This document shows, one piece after another, positions 33,916 through 50,509 of a DNA stretch of 64,000 nt. Source of the stretch: Cucumis sativus (Eukaryota > Streptophyta > Magnoliopsida > Cucurbitales > Cucurbitaceae). The stretch spans positions 30,569,498-30,633,497 of the forward strand of contig NC_026660.2 in the NCBI RefSeq assembly GCF_000004075.3, in the 5' to 3' direction. The notes under the pieces are model-generated. The model was not told the origin of the DNA, did no database searches, and saw only the letters and a program-made list of their open reading frames with translations. Position numbers and translations under genes: made by a program. How positions within the stretch are numbered: position 1 is the first letter of the stretch; every line of letters begins with the position of its first letter.

Positions 33916-35819
33916 AGTGTAGTCCAGTAAGTTAGAATCATTAATTTCCCTTTTCCCCTTCCAAAATTTGATGATATGGTGATGATAGTGATGAAGGTGT
34001 ATATTGATTTACTAATTACTGAATTTTTGAGACATAAATTATATTCAATAATACAAAAACTTGGGTTGTTTGTGTTTTCATCTCCATTCTCTTTTTGTTG
34101 GTAAAAAAATTAATTATAAGCTCAAACATTCTATTATATCTTATTTATTGTTAAATATGATAAATGAAAAAAAAAGGGGTTCTTAGGATTCTTGAAAAGG
34201 TGATGTACAAAATATGAACAATAATGGGATTATGGGAATTTGGATGGTACAAATAAGTCAGTAGGAGTGAGTTGAGATTGTTGGTGTATGTGGAGACACA
34301 ATGAAATTAATATATGTTTTTTTCTCATTAATTATTTGTATAATAATCCTATTATGTATTCTTCTCTTTTATTTTATATACCTTTCATTATGCATAGGAA
34401 ATCTAAATTTATTCTTTAATTAATCATACTCACACACTTCATACTACAATCTTTGTCCATACTAACCCTTTTTTTTTTTTTTTTTTAGTTTGTGTATTTC
34501 AACTTTATTTTACCGAAGAACCTATTAAAAATAACAATAACTACCTAATGTGTAAGATCTTATCTTATTGATCCATTTTGAAGTTAATGTTTTATAGTTT
34601 GATTTAAAATGGTATAATTTGTATTTGTAGTCATCCATTTATCTTTTCACAAATGTGTACAACGTTTCTACTAACTTACCTTTCATGACTAAAACAATGG
34701 ATTATTAGAAAAGGAAATATGATAGAGGAAAAAATGGTATTTGTCATTTGATAATTTGTTTGTTTGTAAGCCAATTTGACATTGTTGGTCACTTGTCATC
34801 TATGGATACATCATTCTGTTGATTTAATTTCTTTCTCGTTGGTATGATTTTTATTTTCCAAATATACACTTAACATAAACTATCTTTTTCAATCACTTTT
34901 TAATATACATAGGTGTGATCGAATTTGCCTTTACATCATTGCATATCAAATCAACGAAACCACCTTTTGTTTTTAATAATATAATAACATGGGAATTTTG
35001 AATTTTTACTCAACATATATATATGTGAAAGTCAAAGGAAATATAAATGGATTGAGTAGTAAATAAAATAAAAAATTGAATTCTTTCAATGAACAAAAAA
35101 AGTGAGTAAAAATTGTAATGTAAAATAGAATATGAGAAAATTGAAACGTGATTGAGGAATCATAACTTACACCACACCACAGAAGACCATAATGATTTGA
35201 AGGATATGTTTAACATCATCACCCCCATATCCCTTTCCTTGCTTTATATTTCCTATTATACACAAACAATCAAGCTTTAGTTTTTTTTTTTATATATAAT
35301 GTTGGGTTGGAATTTGGGACCTAAGGAAATGAATAAATAACAAATCTTTTTGGGAGTTCATGACAATTTTAGAAAATGAGATGGATGGTTATTGTTTTTC
35401 TAGTGTAAACAAAAGTGAGAAATTCAAAGAATAAACTTGTTGGGTCATCAACACATAGTAGCAAGCAAAATGAACCATGAAAGATATAAGGGGTCAAAAG
35501 GGAAAGTGATTGAGGAAAATTTTGGAGGAAGGTCATCTCAATTTCATGGATTTAGAGTTGAAATTTTAATAGGGTTAAAGAAGAGAATTTATTAAATGGT
35601 TGATGAGAAACTTTTGATTTGACTCATCCACTTAATTAGAGGGGTTAAAGGTAGAAGTTTTTAGTTGAAAAAGAAGAAAGGAGGGATATTTTTGTTTATG
35701 GGTTTCTATTTTTTTGAAGTACTAAACCGAGAGGGGAAATTGGGAAAATGCAGGACAGTGTGGATTTGTGAGGCCAAGCAAGGATTTCGATTCCAATAGA
35801 GTGGGTGTTTTTGAGCCTC
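33916..35819. other. Spacer before the FAH genes
   Basis: The 3' UTR of the acidic protein, then AT-rich DNA including a T17 run near 34470. No gene is seen. Confidence 0.45.
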
Positions 35820-37029
35820 CCAATTTCAACATAAATCCCTCCATTCTTCTTCTCTAATATTTGGCTTTCTTTATTTCTTTCTGTTCTTTCACGGGTTTCT
35901 CTTACGTATAGATCTGAACATTCCTTCAGATCTCGTGATACGGCTGGAGGAGCACATTCTCGGACAAGCCCAATTTCATCTTCCTCGAAATCAATCCCTT
36001 CTCGGGTTTCTCCATCTCCACTGCATTGTGCGGAAAAGGTTGGTATTCGGGAGTCGGGTGAATCTTTTTATCTACCTTCAGATTTCTTCTCTTTTTCTTA
36101 ATTCGAGTCAGTGAGGGTGGAATTTTTAATATCTCGATTTCTTTATTTAATTTCTCATCTGGGTATTGTTCTCCAACTTCGGATGTCACAATATTCTGTT
36201 CCACACTCTAGCTCATTGTGTGATGTTGTGCTAATTGGGATGCCATTGTCTTGATTTCTTCTTTATTGGGTTCTGGGTATTCTCTACGTTCTTTCTTAAA
36301 TCTGTTGATTTAGGTTCTTTAGGTTCAACGGTGAATTCTTCTTGTGTTTTTGTGTTCTACTTCTTTCTTTGCTATTTTGGGTCCTCAAATCCAATGCGGG
36401 TATATTTTCAGCTTACGCTTAGTAAAACTACAACTTAGTCCTTTTTTTTGGATTTGAGAAATGATTTGAATTGATCTGCTATTTACGAAAATCTAATCAT
36501 TCTAATTTGGTTAGTTAAATGGTGATATTGCTTTGCTTGGAGCATCAAGTTTGCGAAATATATAATTATGCCTTTTAGTCATATAGGCTCTTTTCGCTCA
36601 AATAAATTAACTTGTCACAACACATAAGATTGCCAGCATATGCAAAGTCACATCATTCTTTAGTTTGTTAAGTTTAGTTAATTGCGGAACAATGATTTCG
36701 GAGACTAGTTTTAAACATTTCGCTTTTTAGAATAGGTGACAGAAAACAAATATTTCTTTTAAACTTGTGGGTGTTATTGTATTCAATTTTGTATCCTTTG
36801 TCGTAAGCTTTCTTATCTGCCCAAGTGCATTTCTCTGTACTGAATAAAATTATATCTCACGAGTAAGGGGGAGGCAAAATGTTTAAGCTGTTGAAAGTCG
36901 TTTGAATTGTCCTATTTCAACTGTTCCATTATGTGATGTTTATTTTCTTACTGTTGGCTAACTTTCGTATTTTTCATTGTCCTGTATGCAAAAGATTAAT
37001 TTCGAAGCCCCTCAGTAGAAGATTCCAAG
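35820..37029 (+). promoter_or_regulatory. Probable 5' leader and leader intron of FAH copy 1
   Basis: C+T-rich leader sequence begins near 35830. AAAAG|GTTGGT at about 36038 is a possible donor and CCCTCAG just before 37018 a possible acceptor. That would give a leader intron of about 1 kb, as also seen upstream of copy 2. Exact transcript borders are not proven by sequence. Confidence 0.4.
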
Positions 37030-39142
37030 ATGTCTTCAAAGCCTTTTACTGTAGATTTAAACAAGCCTCTTGTTTTTCAGGTTAGCCTCCTCCTTTTCTA
37101 CTCCATACGTTTTCTGTTATTTCCTATAAAGTTGATATCATAAACATCATAGGAACTGAGCTTGCAAATGCAAATAAGTCGCTGTAATCTAGGCCCTTAA
37201 AGTTGTAATCCTTTTGAAAAAATCTCCCAACCTTTATGTTTCGAGGGTCAAGAAGTATAGCTGTACATTCTTGTCTTGATTACATTTAATCTATTCTAAG
37301 TTGTTTGGTTGTACTCTTCATAGTTGAATTGTAATCTTCTCTGCCATTTAGTCTTTTTTAAATGTTTCTCTTTGTAAGTAATGGATTTTTTTTACAGGTT
37401 GGCCATCTTGGAGAAGCTTACAATGAATGGGTTCACCAGCCTATAATTAGCAAGGACGGCCCTCGATTCTTCGGAAATGATTTTCTGGAGGTTTTATTTG
37501 ACTCTTTATAATAATTATATCCTGTTACACAACCTTAAGCATGAAGAGATAAACACAATATTGTTTGTCATAGGTGCAATAAACTCTCTTGGTGGTTATA
37601 CCAGCAATTTTATCTAATAACATGCTCATTAATAATGTGGTGCAGTGTTTTTTAAAATTCTGCTCACAATTTGAAATATCAATGAAGAGGAGTATACTAA
37701 AACATTCAGATATTAATATAGCAACATCTCTATTTGGAAATCAATCTGTTATATCTTTTCCCTTGGGACAAATAACTTATCGTATCCTGTGCTTACTACC
37801 ATGGAGATGTCATCAAATAAAGTTACTATTCATACATTGATGTGATGTTTAATATATAACTTTTCTGAAATGACTAATGAGAGGCTTGGCTTTAATTTCT
37901 TTGTAATTACAGATGTTGACCCGAACAGTATGGTGGGTAATTCCACTTGTTTGGCTGCCAGTGATTTCCTGGTTGGTTTCTGTGTCTTTGTCGAGGGGCC
38001 TTACTCCCTCTGATGCAGCTTCATGTTTGGCTGGTGGGATTTTCATCTGGACCTTGCTTGAGTACACATTGCACCGCTTTCTTTTCCACATGGAAACAAG
38101 AAGCTACTGGTACTCTCTCATCTCTCTACACACACAGATAAATGGTAAATTCAAGGACACTAATGATATCACAACCTATTTCAGGGCAAACACTCTGCAC
38201 TATGTACTTCATGGTTGTCATCACAAGCATCCGATGGATGGACTCAGACTCGTCTTCCCACCTGCTGCAACAACTATCTTGAGTGTGCCGGTAAGTTTGG
38301 AAAACGCTTACGTCTGAGATTATCCTCCGCAAATTTGCATGATAATCATGTGCTTACTGTTATATGTTATTTGAGGAAATTCTTTTTGTTGCAGTTTACA
38401 TTTCCTCATGCTATGAATTAATGCTATGCACTGTTTCATGGAACCACCCTAAACGTTGGTTTTATATCCAATCAGCATGAGTGAACTACATTGCCATATG
38501 GTTTTAAAAGAGAAACCTTAAGGATTTTAATTGCATATTGATTGACCATTGACCTCAACACTTCACATGTTCGATATAGATAGATTTATGGATTCTGAAA
38601 GATGGAATGCATTGGCAATCATAAATGTTACTCCTAAAAAACGGTCGAATGAAATAATCTGTGTAATATTGTGTGCAATCTAAGTAGCCAATCATCAAGT
38701 TCCAGGCTTATGTCATTAACTCAAGGAATTATGTGGTTTCTTGTTTTCTTTCTTATGGAGCCGTCTTTGTGATCTGTGTCTATCAGTTGTGGATCGTGAT
38801 TAGACTTACATCGACTCCGGCTGTAGCTCCTGCTTTGTTTGGAGGTGGGTTGCTGGGATATGTAATGTACGACGTAACTCATTATTACCTGCATCATGGA
38901 AAGCCATCCCCAGGGTTATCTCAAAATTTGAAGGTAAAGTTGAAGGAATAATAAGACTGTGTTTGTTCTTGGAGAATTGAGTAAGGAAAGATTTCTTATG
39001 ATTGTTATGTTGTGTTAAACAGAGATATCACTTGAACCATCACTTCAGAGATCAAAGTGAGGGATTTGGAATCACTTCTCCATTATGGGACAGAGCATTT
39101 GGAACTTATCCTACAACTAAATCCACTCAGAAAAACAAATAA
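37030..39142 (+). CDS. FAH1: Fatty acid 2-hydroxylase copy 1 (FAH1-type)
   Basis: Six exons: 37030-37080, 37398-37490, 37913-38109, 38185-38290, 38787-38933 and 39023-39142. All have GT-AG borders and matching phases, giving 237 residues, the same length as Arabidopsis FAH1. This is a di-iron membrane hydroxylase of the ER that adds a 2-hydroxyl to the acyl chain of dihydroceramides. Histidine boxes: H102-RFLF-H107, H119 and H123-GC-HHKH129, H181-YYL-HH186, H201-LN-HH205. It lacks the fused cytochrome b5 domain of yeast Scs7, as usual in plants. Hydrophobic helices run about 55-70, 85-100, 132-150 and 165-180. After the exon 3/4 junction it reads WANTLHY where the paralogue has WGNTMHY. Confidence 0.93.
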
Positions 39143-40620
39143 TGATGTTGGTTGCACAGATATTTAAGTCATCACCAGATTTATGTATTGAGTTTTGTTC
39201 TTCCTTTCTTTCTTTCTTTTTGTACATTGAGCATCAAATTCATGCTTCGACAACCATTATATATCTTTCTTTGGGGGTGATAGCATATGCCTTGTTTGAA
39301 TATTGTATTGTTCTCCCTTCCCTCTGGTTATCTGATGTAGTAAGTTATTTTCATGTATATTAGCCATGGAGCTACACTTTGAATGAGGATTTCGTGTTTT
39401 TCAGTTTGCACATTGCAAAGCTCATACGTTTCTCTCTCTAATCTGTTTTCCCACGCACTTTGAATCTTCTCGAGTATAATATATTACCAACAAGGTTATG
39501 AGATTTGTTTAATTATCAGTGTTGTTAAAGGCAATTTAATTTAGAAAAATCATCACAGAGAGACAGAGAGAGGATTGAACAAACTTATATATTAAAAAAA
39601 ATGCAAAAAGTTAAACAATAATTGTACAAACACAGGTGAACAAAATCATGAAAAGTTTCAAAAAAATAGATTAAAAGAAAAAGGTAAATCTAAAATTTGA
39701 TATGTGAAAAGTAGAGAAATAATGAATGATATAAAAGTAGGGCCAAATAATTGAAACAAACTTTTTACAAGTCTCATTCCAACATTTGTTAACAATACAA
39801 TACTATTGGATCATATTTTCACATCAAACTTGTAAGAGCAATTCATTAATAAAATATATAATTTTGGAAATCATATTTTTCTTTGTCATTTAATTTCATA
39901 CGGTTTATATGTTTTAAATGGTTATAATTTTATCATTAAAATTTGATTTTTTTCCCCCCCAATTTGATCCATGCATTAGTGTTCATCAATTGATTTAAAA
40001 TGGTTATTTAGTGAAAAATATTAAATGAATCCTTTTTATTATGATATATAGATAGTAAAACTTAATTAATTATAATGATTTTATTTCTTTTAACAAAAAC
40101 TAGGAGTCATAGGTAAAATCAATTTACAATGTTTCCTATTTCTCAACAATTCTTGACCAAATTAAGAAAATTAAAAAATGTGTTTTAAAATTATTATTAA
40201 TACTTTTCCAAATAGATATTTTTTTATAAAAAATATTGCTAAAAAGTATATTCAAAAGAGGTATAAAAAACAAATAAAAAGATTGAAATTTTAAAACTAA
40301 AAACCATAATTAAAATAGTTATGGAAAGTGATGTTATGCATTTTTCCAACGTCAAATATAAAAAAAAAAGTTGAAATTTTTTGGTTTCCAAATTGTAGAA
40401 TAAAAAAGGGAAATAAAATTGGAAAGGAATTGAAGATGAATAAATAAAGAAGGATGAGTTGAATTGGATTTAATGTAATGAAAAAGAGAAAGAGAGTAAA
40501 GAGTTGAGGATTAAGAATGTGAAGAAAATGGAAAGGAAGAGAGAAAGGTTGAAAGTTGAAAGCGGCAATGGAATGGGATGAGCTGGCAGAATGCGCTGGG
40601 TTTGATTCGACTGACACCCA
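39143..40620. other. Spacer between the two FAH genes
   Basis: The 3' UTR of copy 1, including a (CTTT)n stretch near 39201, then AT-rich DNA. The minus-strand ORF at 40297-40731 is not convincing. Confidence 0.45.
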
Positions 40621-42066
40621 TTTTGATTGAACGGTGCATATCAAAACGCCACTTTTGCCCCAACCCTTCAAAATCTCTTCTTTCTCCCCCCACACCCCCG
40701 CACTCCCTCTCTCGTTTTCAACATCAAACATAACAACTCATCACCATTTAACCCATTCAAATTCATTCGTTTCTTCAATCAATCAAATCAAATCAATATC
40801 CCCTTCTTCTACATTGCCTACACTGCGCTTGGTACTCCTCTTTTTCCCCTCTTTTCATTATTCTCTTTCTTTACTCCTCCTTAGATCTGTTTCTTCTCTG
40901 CCGTTTTCTGTTTTTTTTGTCATTGAATGTGGCTTCTTTGTTCATGGGTTTTCTTCTTTTCCTTTTTTTTTTTTTTTTCTGTTTTTTCTTTTTCTTTTTT
41001 GGGTTCTGGGATTCGAAATGCCGATGCAGGGTGAATATAGATTGCCATTATGAGGTTTCTTTCTTAGGCTGCTCGATTGGTTTATTACATTGCTGTTTTG
41101 GCTGATGTGTATATGTTGATAAGCTGAAGAATTCATGTGAACTTGTGTTTGGTTATTCTTTAGATGATTTTTGAACTACAATCTTAGAGGGTGCTTTTGT
41201 TTTGTTTTGTTTTCTTGTTTTTTTTTTTTGTTTGTTTTTCTCTTGCTTTGTAATTAGACAACTTGAATGAATCTTGGCGTTATAAATCCTAAAGCTAATG
41301 CGTTTTGCTCCAATTAAGCAACCGAGACCTGAACGCTTTGAAGATCACAACGAAAGGAAATCATATTCTTTCCTGTTAGCATGTTATTGAGAGCAATCGA
41401 CTCAATTTTTTAAACCAGTCAATCAGTCAACAGCGAACAAACTCTTGCTGAGGCTGCTCATAAACGCTTGAATATCATTTATCTAGAGTCACAACTTTAC
41501 TTTACTCGGACATTTTAAAGGCCTTGTTTGATAAGCTTTTGGTTTTTAATTTTTAAAATTTAAGCTCGTTTGTTAGGTGCAAACAAAGTCCTAACATTGG
41601 TTAAAGAAAAGATAATTCATGTTATAACCAGTAAGTCTAAGTACAACTGTCTCTGTCCAACTTTTAGATAGTTTCGAAAGTGAAACCACGATGGTTTATG
41701 CCCAAAGTGGACACTATTGTATAATTGTAGACATAGGTGAAGGTTTTGTTGACCTTATCAATTAGTACTAGAGCCATGGTCTAATCCTAGCCGCACTTAG
41801 TGGAATCTTCGAATTTCGAACAAAGAGCATTAAGAAAACCTCTTAGTTGACATTGTGTATAAAAGTCATAGAACGAACACAAAGTGCTTTGGAGTGACAA
41901 GCAAGTTATGTCACGTTTTAATTTAAAACTGAGATAAGTCACAATGCTCAAAGTTCATCATTGATATTTTTACAAAACTCATTTGGTAACAGATGAATTT
42001 CTTGATCACTTTCTCACTTTTAACTATAATCTTTCAGACCACTGGAATCTACCGACAGTAATCACG
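40621..42066 (+). promoter_or_regulatory. Probable 5' leader and leader intron of FAH copy 2
   Basis: A C+T-rich leader runs about 40660-40830. GCGCTTG|GTACTC near 40831 is a possible donor and CTTTCAG at 42031-42037 a good acceptor, 29 bases upstream of the start codon. A repeat fragment lies inside this intron. Confidence 0.45.
41590..41860 (+). mobile_element. Possible LTR-retrotransposon relic (LTR and primer-binding-site region)
   Basis: The segment contains wording typical of plant LTR ends (GCCCAAAGTGGACACTATTGT). It is followed by TAGTACTAGAGCCATGG, a degenerate likeness of the tRNA-Met primer-binding site that normally follows a 5' LTR. No internal coding region or second LTR is visible. 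If real, it is an old, fragmentary fossil inside the leader intron of FAH copy 2. Confidence 0.3.
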
Positions 42067-43931
42067 ATGGTTTCACAGCAATTTACTGTAGATCTGAATA
42101 AACCACTTGTGTTCCAGGTTAGTTACACGATCACCATGCCTTCATATTTACACGTGTTTTTTCTGTAACTATAGTAAACTATGTTATGCTATGTTTCAAG
42201 GCTGTGGGGATGGATAAACAATGGATTTGGGTTTTAAGGTAGCAAATTTTCTTGGTTTATTAGTATCAGTTGAATTCATGAATAATGGTTTGGGTTTTCT
42301 TTATGTTGTCCCAATCCACTCTGCTCCAACCAAAGCTGCTCATTATAAATTCAGAGGAAATTGCTTAGTTATGTTTGTTCTTCCATAGGTTGGCCATCTT
42401 GGAGAAGCATATCAAGAGTGGGTTCACCAGCCTATTATCAGCAAGGAAAGACCTCGATTCTTCAAGAGTGACTTTTGGGAGGTGACGAATTGATGCCCTT
42501 TTCTAGTTTTCAAAGAGTATGAAATTTCATTAGCATTGTTTTTGATATTTTTAAATCTGGAAACAGTTCTGTACATGCACAGCATGGTGGGCGGTTCCAC
42601 TCATATGGCTGCCAGTGGTCTGTTGGTTCGTTTCCATGTCTGTCAACATGGGGCACACATTTTCTCAGATATCACTAATGGTGATCTTGGGCATTTCCAT
42701 TTGGACGTTGATTGAATACATAGTTCATCGTTTCCTATTCCATATTGAAACCCAGAGTTATTGGTTAGTATCTCGATCTGTTGGAGTGCTTTTCCTTATG
42801 CAAATTTGGGAAAATTTTAATAACGCCCTAAACATTCTTTAGGGGAAATACCATGCATTACCTTATTCATGGTTGCCACCACAAGCACCCAATGGATAGT
42901 CTGCGACTCGTTTTTCCTCCTACTGCAACAGCTGTTCTGTTATTTCCAGTATGTCCACTCCCCCCTCTTCTTGGCTTCTAAATTTGCTCAATATTGCATT
43001 ATGGAGTATTTGAATTCGTTGGTTCCGAAAGAAAGAGTGTAGTAAATGAGCAAGCAGTTTAAAGAGAAGTGTTGAAGTTATTTTTAAAATGACATATAGA
43101 TGGTCTAATTGTTTTCTTTACACATAATCCTTGTAGTTGATTTTATCTTTTCTATCCATTGTTGACAGTTATGGAACTTGGTTAAACTCTTTTTCCCACC
43201 ATCTATGGCTCCAGCTCTGTTTGGAGGCGGGCTTTTGGGTTATGTGATCTATGATGTTACTCACTACTACTTGCATCATGGCCAACCCACAGGAGACATG
43301 CCAAAAAAATTGAAGGTAAAGCACTGCATAATGTCCCCACTTTCTTCTCAATCAAGTAGCTCAATGCTCGTCGTTTTGAGTCCAACTTGAGTGTAGCTTA
43401 ACTGATAAAGGCATATATGGAGGTCTAAGGTTCAAATTCTCCCACTGTTCATGTGTTTGTTTTAAAAAATTCTTTAAAATGATGATACCATCGATGTTAT
43501 AGCCTGAAACATTGAAGAGAGTGAAATAGGAAGATGGTTGACATATCGGTGTAGTGTTGGCCAAAGTGACTCCAAAGGTCAAGTTGAATCATGGAGTGAA
43601 AATCTTGAGTTTACCAAGGAATCAGCGGGATCGTTGGAGAGTCCCTTTGGCTTACCTGTATGCCGTATCAATATGCTGAGCATCCTATCTCACTCTTCCT
43701 TTGGCTTGTAGGTTATTGAATGGATGGAAACATTCACCATCGGCTATTTCATTTTTAATATTTGTTCTGTTTTGAGTTGTTGCCCCAATTGAATGAGTTG
43801 TGTTTGTGTAGAAATATCATATGAATCATCACTACCGCATCCTGAATAAAGGCTTCGGCGTCACTTCACCCCTTTGGGACAGAGTATTTGGAACACTTCC
43901 GGGATCTAAAGTAGCTGAGAAGACTAGATAG
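42067..43931 (+). CDS. FAH1: Fatty acid 2-hydroxylase copy 2 (FAH1-type)
   Basis: Six exons: 42067-42117, 42389-42481, 42567-42763, 42843-42948, 43169-43315 and 43812-43931. Each exon has exactly the same length as in copy 1, and the product again has 237 residues. The histidine boxes are all present (HRFLFH, HYLIHGCHHKH, HYYLHH, YHMNHHY). It keeps the usual YWGNTMHY junction and reads closer to Arabidopsis FAH1 in exons 3 and 4. Intron 5 is 496 bp against 89 bp in copy 1, and it contains a SINE-like segment. Arabidopsis also has two FAH genes with different acyl-length preferences; whether this pair divides labour the same way cannot be told from sequence. Confidence 0.94.
43383..43460 (+). 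mobile_element. SINE-like tRNA-derived segment in FAH copy 2 intron 5
   Basis: GTGTAGCTTAACTGATAAAGG resembles an RNA polymerase III A box, and GGTTCAAATTCT about 40 bases later resembles a B box. This is the layout of the tRNA-derived head of plant SINEs. The host intron is about 400 bases longer than its counterpart in copy 1, which fits an insertion. The 3' end and target duplications are not resolved. Confidence 0.45.
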
Positions 43932-44892
43932 CAAAGTTTTATGGCTCAACAAGTTTCAGTGATTTAAAGTACATATTTTTGTCTTTATATTCATTGTTTT
44001 CCATTTGTTGCATCGTGACAATGCTAAGTGAGATAGAAGATTGTGTCAGCTTTGTGCTGTAAATTATTCAAGGATGGAAGGTTTTGTATAGGATTCGATG
44101 TAGTCTAATAATGGAAGATTCATTTGTGTCTCACTTTGTTATCGTTATTACTTATTGTCATTCACCATGTTCAGGCGAAGCAACTCATATCTTATCAGCT
44201 ATAAATTATTTTCTTTTGGCATAAATTTGAGTCCAGAATGAATAAGCTAAAAGGAGAGAGATAAGTAACTGGTGGTGGCTCTGAGATCGCTACAACACAA
44301 GAAATACCATTATTGTTTTCAGGCGATTTCTTTGGACAAACAATGATAGGATAATTCTATAAATGTAATGTGGTAACCAGTTTTTGGGTTAACACCTTCA
44401 TCCACCCAACCTTCTCGACCCAATTTTTGGTTTCATACATGAATCTTTCTTCAAAATGTTGTGACTAATCAAACTCCAAGATTGTGATGATGACGTTTGA
44501 TGATGATTTCAAATCTCTTCTTTTAGCACTCCACAACATTGTGATGATGACGTTGACGCAAATAAATTATTTAGGTTATGAAAATGACTTTTTATGCCAC
44601 ATAATTTATGTAAGAAGTGATTAAGAAAGAACTAGACATACTTTGTTGTGATCAGTACTCAATACATCCGTTGATATTTTAAAATATTAAAGTTGTTATC
44701 TAGACTGATTTCTTTTCATTGTTTTATGTGCAATGATTTGTTTCATATGAGAAAATTTTCAAGGTTCATTGTTTCGTTTCGTTGCATCACTTCATAGAAG
44801 GATTTACCAGTATCTTATTGCACTTAGAGATCAAGCAAATTACAAACTTCAAAGGGAAGGGAAAAAACAAACACACAATGCTTCAAACAACT
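43932..44892. other. Convergent spacer between FAH copy 2 and the first BBE-like gene
   Basis: The 3' UTR of FAH copy 2 and AT-rich DNA. TTGTGATGATGACGTT occurs twice, at about 44482 and 44539. No gene is seen. Confidence 0.45.
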
Positions 44893-48603
<3,711 letters not shown>

Positions 48604-49453
48604 TACAGACAATATGAAGCCAACTAATTAGCCCACCAAATCACAGATTCAATCCAACCCATTTCAATACAATCTTCTTTCTTCAAACCCAATTCAGGAA
48701 AATCCCTTTTCAGTATCGAGAGAAGCTGATCGGCCCGTCCAAGAAACAGAGTATAAACAGAAGCTCTGAGTGTGTTCTTTGGTTTTGAATAAATGGGTTG
48801 CAACAAAAGTCTCATAAAAAGATCGCTGTCGGTACCATGCTCTTCCAATGTTCTTTGGATCCGAAAAGCTCTCACCGTTTCCGGCACTGGTACCAAATGG
48901 ATTGTATACGCTAGAATAACCCCAAACTAGCTCCACCTCCGCCTCTAATCGCCCAAAAAAGATCCTCCATGATTTTTCTGTCGACGATTCTTCCATTCAC
49001 TGATATGCCCTCCAACACCAACAGTAGGACAAACACCCGCCCGAAAGCCATGGAGCTCGCTTTGTTCCCAAATTCTGTAATAAAGCTCCCCTAAAGTAGC
49101 ACCGGCTTGAACCCAAGCACATCGGCTCTGCGAATCCACTGCAATGGATCGGAGATTAAACATGTCGATGAGAAAGAAGGGAAACAGAGGCCCTCGAAAT
49201 CACGGCCGCTGCTTCTGATTCTGAGATAAAGAGCGAAGGATTTGGCGCAAATGAGAGTGGATTGGAGATGGGATTCGTGTAATTGGGTGATAATGAATGT
49301 GGGTTCCGGGGTGGAGGAGGTGTTGAATCGGGCATTTCGGATGTAGGCTCGAAGAAGAGAGGAATATGAGATGTTAGTTGGGTCAAAGACGATGTTGGAT
49401 GTTAATTGGTTTGGATCAAAGTGGTTTTGTAGGCAATCCGACTGACATTCCAC
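48604..49453 (-). pseudogene. BBE-like pseudogene, nearest to BBE-like 2
   Basis: Three separate frames match consecutive parts of a BBE-like protein. 49453-49180 has the start of the PCMH domain (LLRAYIRNARFNTSS). 49163-49000 has FNLRSIAVD to [11 protein letters not shown]. 48996-48624 has the RGGGGAS region to GWIESVIWWAN. The frames are offset from one another, and about 30 residues are missing after GGHIS. There is no signal peptide, and the whole C-terminal BBE domain is absent. The His that carries FAD is replaced (SSGRDFEG), while the Cys remains. Wording shared with BBE-like 2 (YIRNARFNTSS, YYRIWE) marks it as a broken duplicate of that gene. Confidence 0.9.
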
Positions 49454-50509
49454 TTCGCCGGTGACAATAAAAATGGCACTTTTTCTTGTGTTCTACGTAT
49501 TCCCTAAAGCTCTTTATTTTAAACTCACTTCTATTCCATGTTTGAGAATTGAGAGCAATCCCAACCTATGTCTCCTCAGTTACACAATGATAATAGTGAT
49601 GCACAAACCCAGATCTTCGTATCCATAACTTGATTGTTGAATTGTTGTGGTATCAATATTCAATGACACGATCCTAAGAACTCTCTGTCACATAATCTCT
49701 CCTATAGCTTAATAAAAGTGGCACAAGAAATTCCTACTAAGTTACAACCGACACATGATCATTTTCCAAAATAAACTGCTTCACTTTAGTTCTATCATTC
49801 CAAGATGTTTTCCAAACTTGGAAGTTTAAAAAGAAAAATTAATACATCTACTCCTAGAAGAACACGACGGCTTCTAAAAAAGGAATGAATGCATTACAAT
49901 ATAATTGTGTCTTGAAATAGTATATGGACATTCAGATTATAATTTTCATTTCAAACGTTTAAAAAATCAATAGTCAACATTTTATAGCTTTCTTTAAGGG
50001 CCTTAATTTTTCTAAACTTTACCAAATTTCGACTTTTAAACCAAACAAATGCATCAACACCCCAAGTGTCCATAAGCTGCAAATTGACCAAGCAGTCGCC
50101 CCAGAATGCAGCCCTGCAAATCAGCCAACTGATATAACTCATTGATTGTCAATAAAATTTCAATCTTTTCAGCCGATTTCATGGTGCCTCCAAAGTCAAG
50201 CTTTCCTACTTTTATCAAAGAACCAAAGCTTTATAATCCAATGCCAGAAACTTTTATTGTTTTACATTTTAACTCATTTTCATACAAACGTATAGAGAAA
50301 TGTTGTAGATAAGTATTAAGTCCATACATCAATATCTTTGGTTTCCATCATAAAAGAAACCAAGACAATCGTTCTAATCAAAACAATCTAAATTTTTATA
50401 TGTTACTAAAATAAAAATAACACATATCTTCTCACATTGCCATTACAATGCAATGCAAGTAAAAATCATATTGTAGATAAATTGATATTAAATCCCAATA
50501 CCATCTGTC
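49454..50509. other. Spacer upstream of the BBE pseudogene
   Basis: AT-rich, about 1 kb, containing the 3' flank of BBE-like 2. No gene is seen. Confidence 0.45.

Noticed and set aside
35926-36204. 92-codon minus-strand ORF
   Set aside because: Opposite the probable FAH copy 1 leader; no family features, and splicing signals favour the plus strand.
40297-40731. 144-codon minus-strand ORF upstream of FAH copy 2
   Set aside because: Overlaps the C+T-rich leader of FAH copy 2 and is low-complexity Phe/Leu/Ser sequence.
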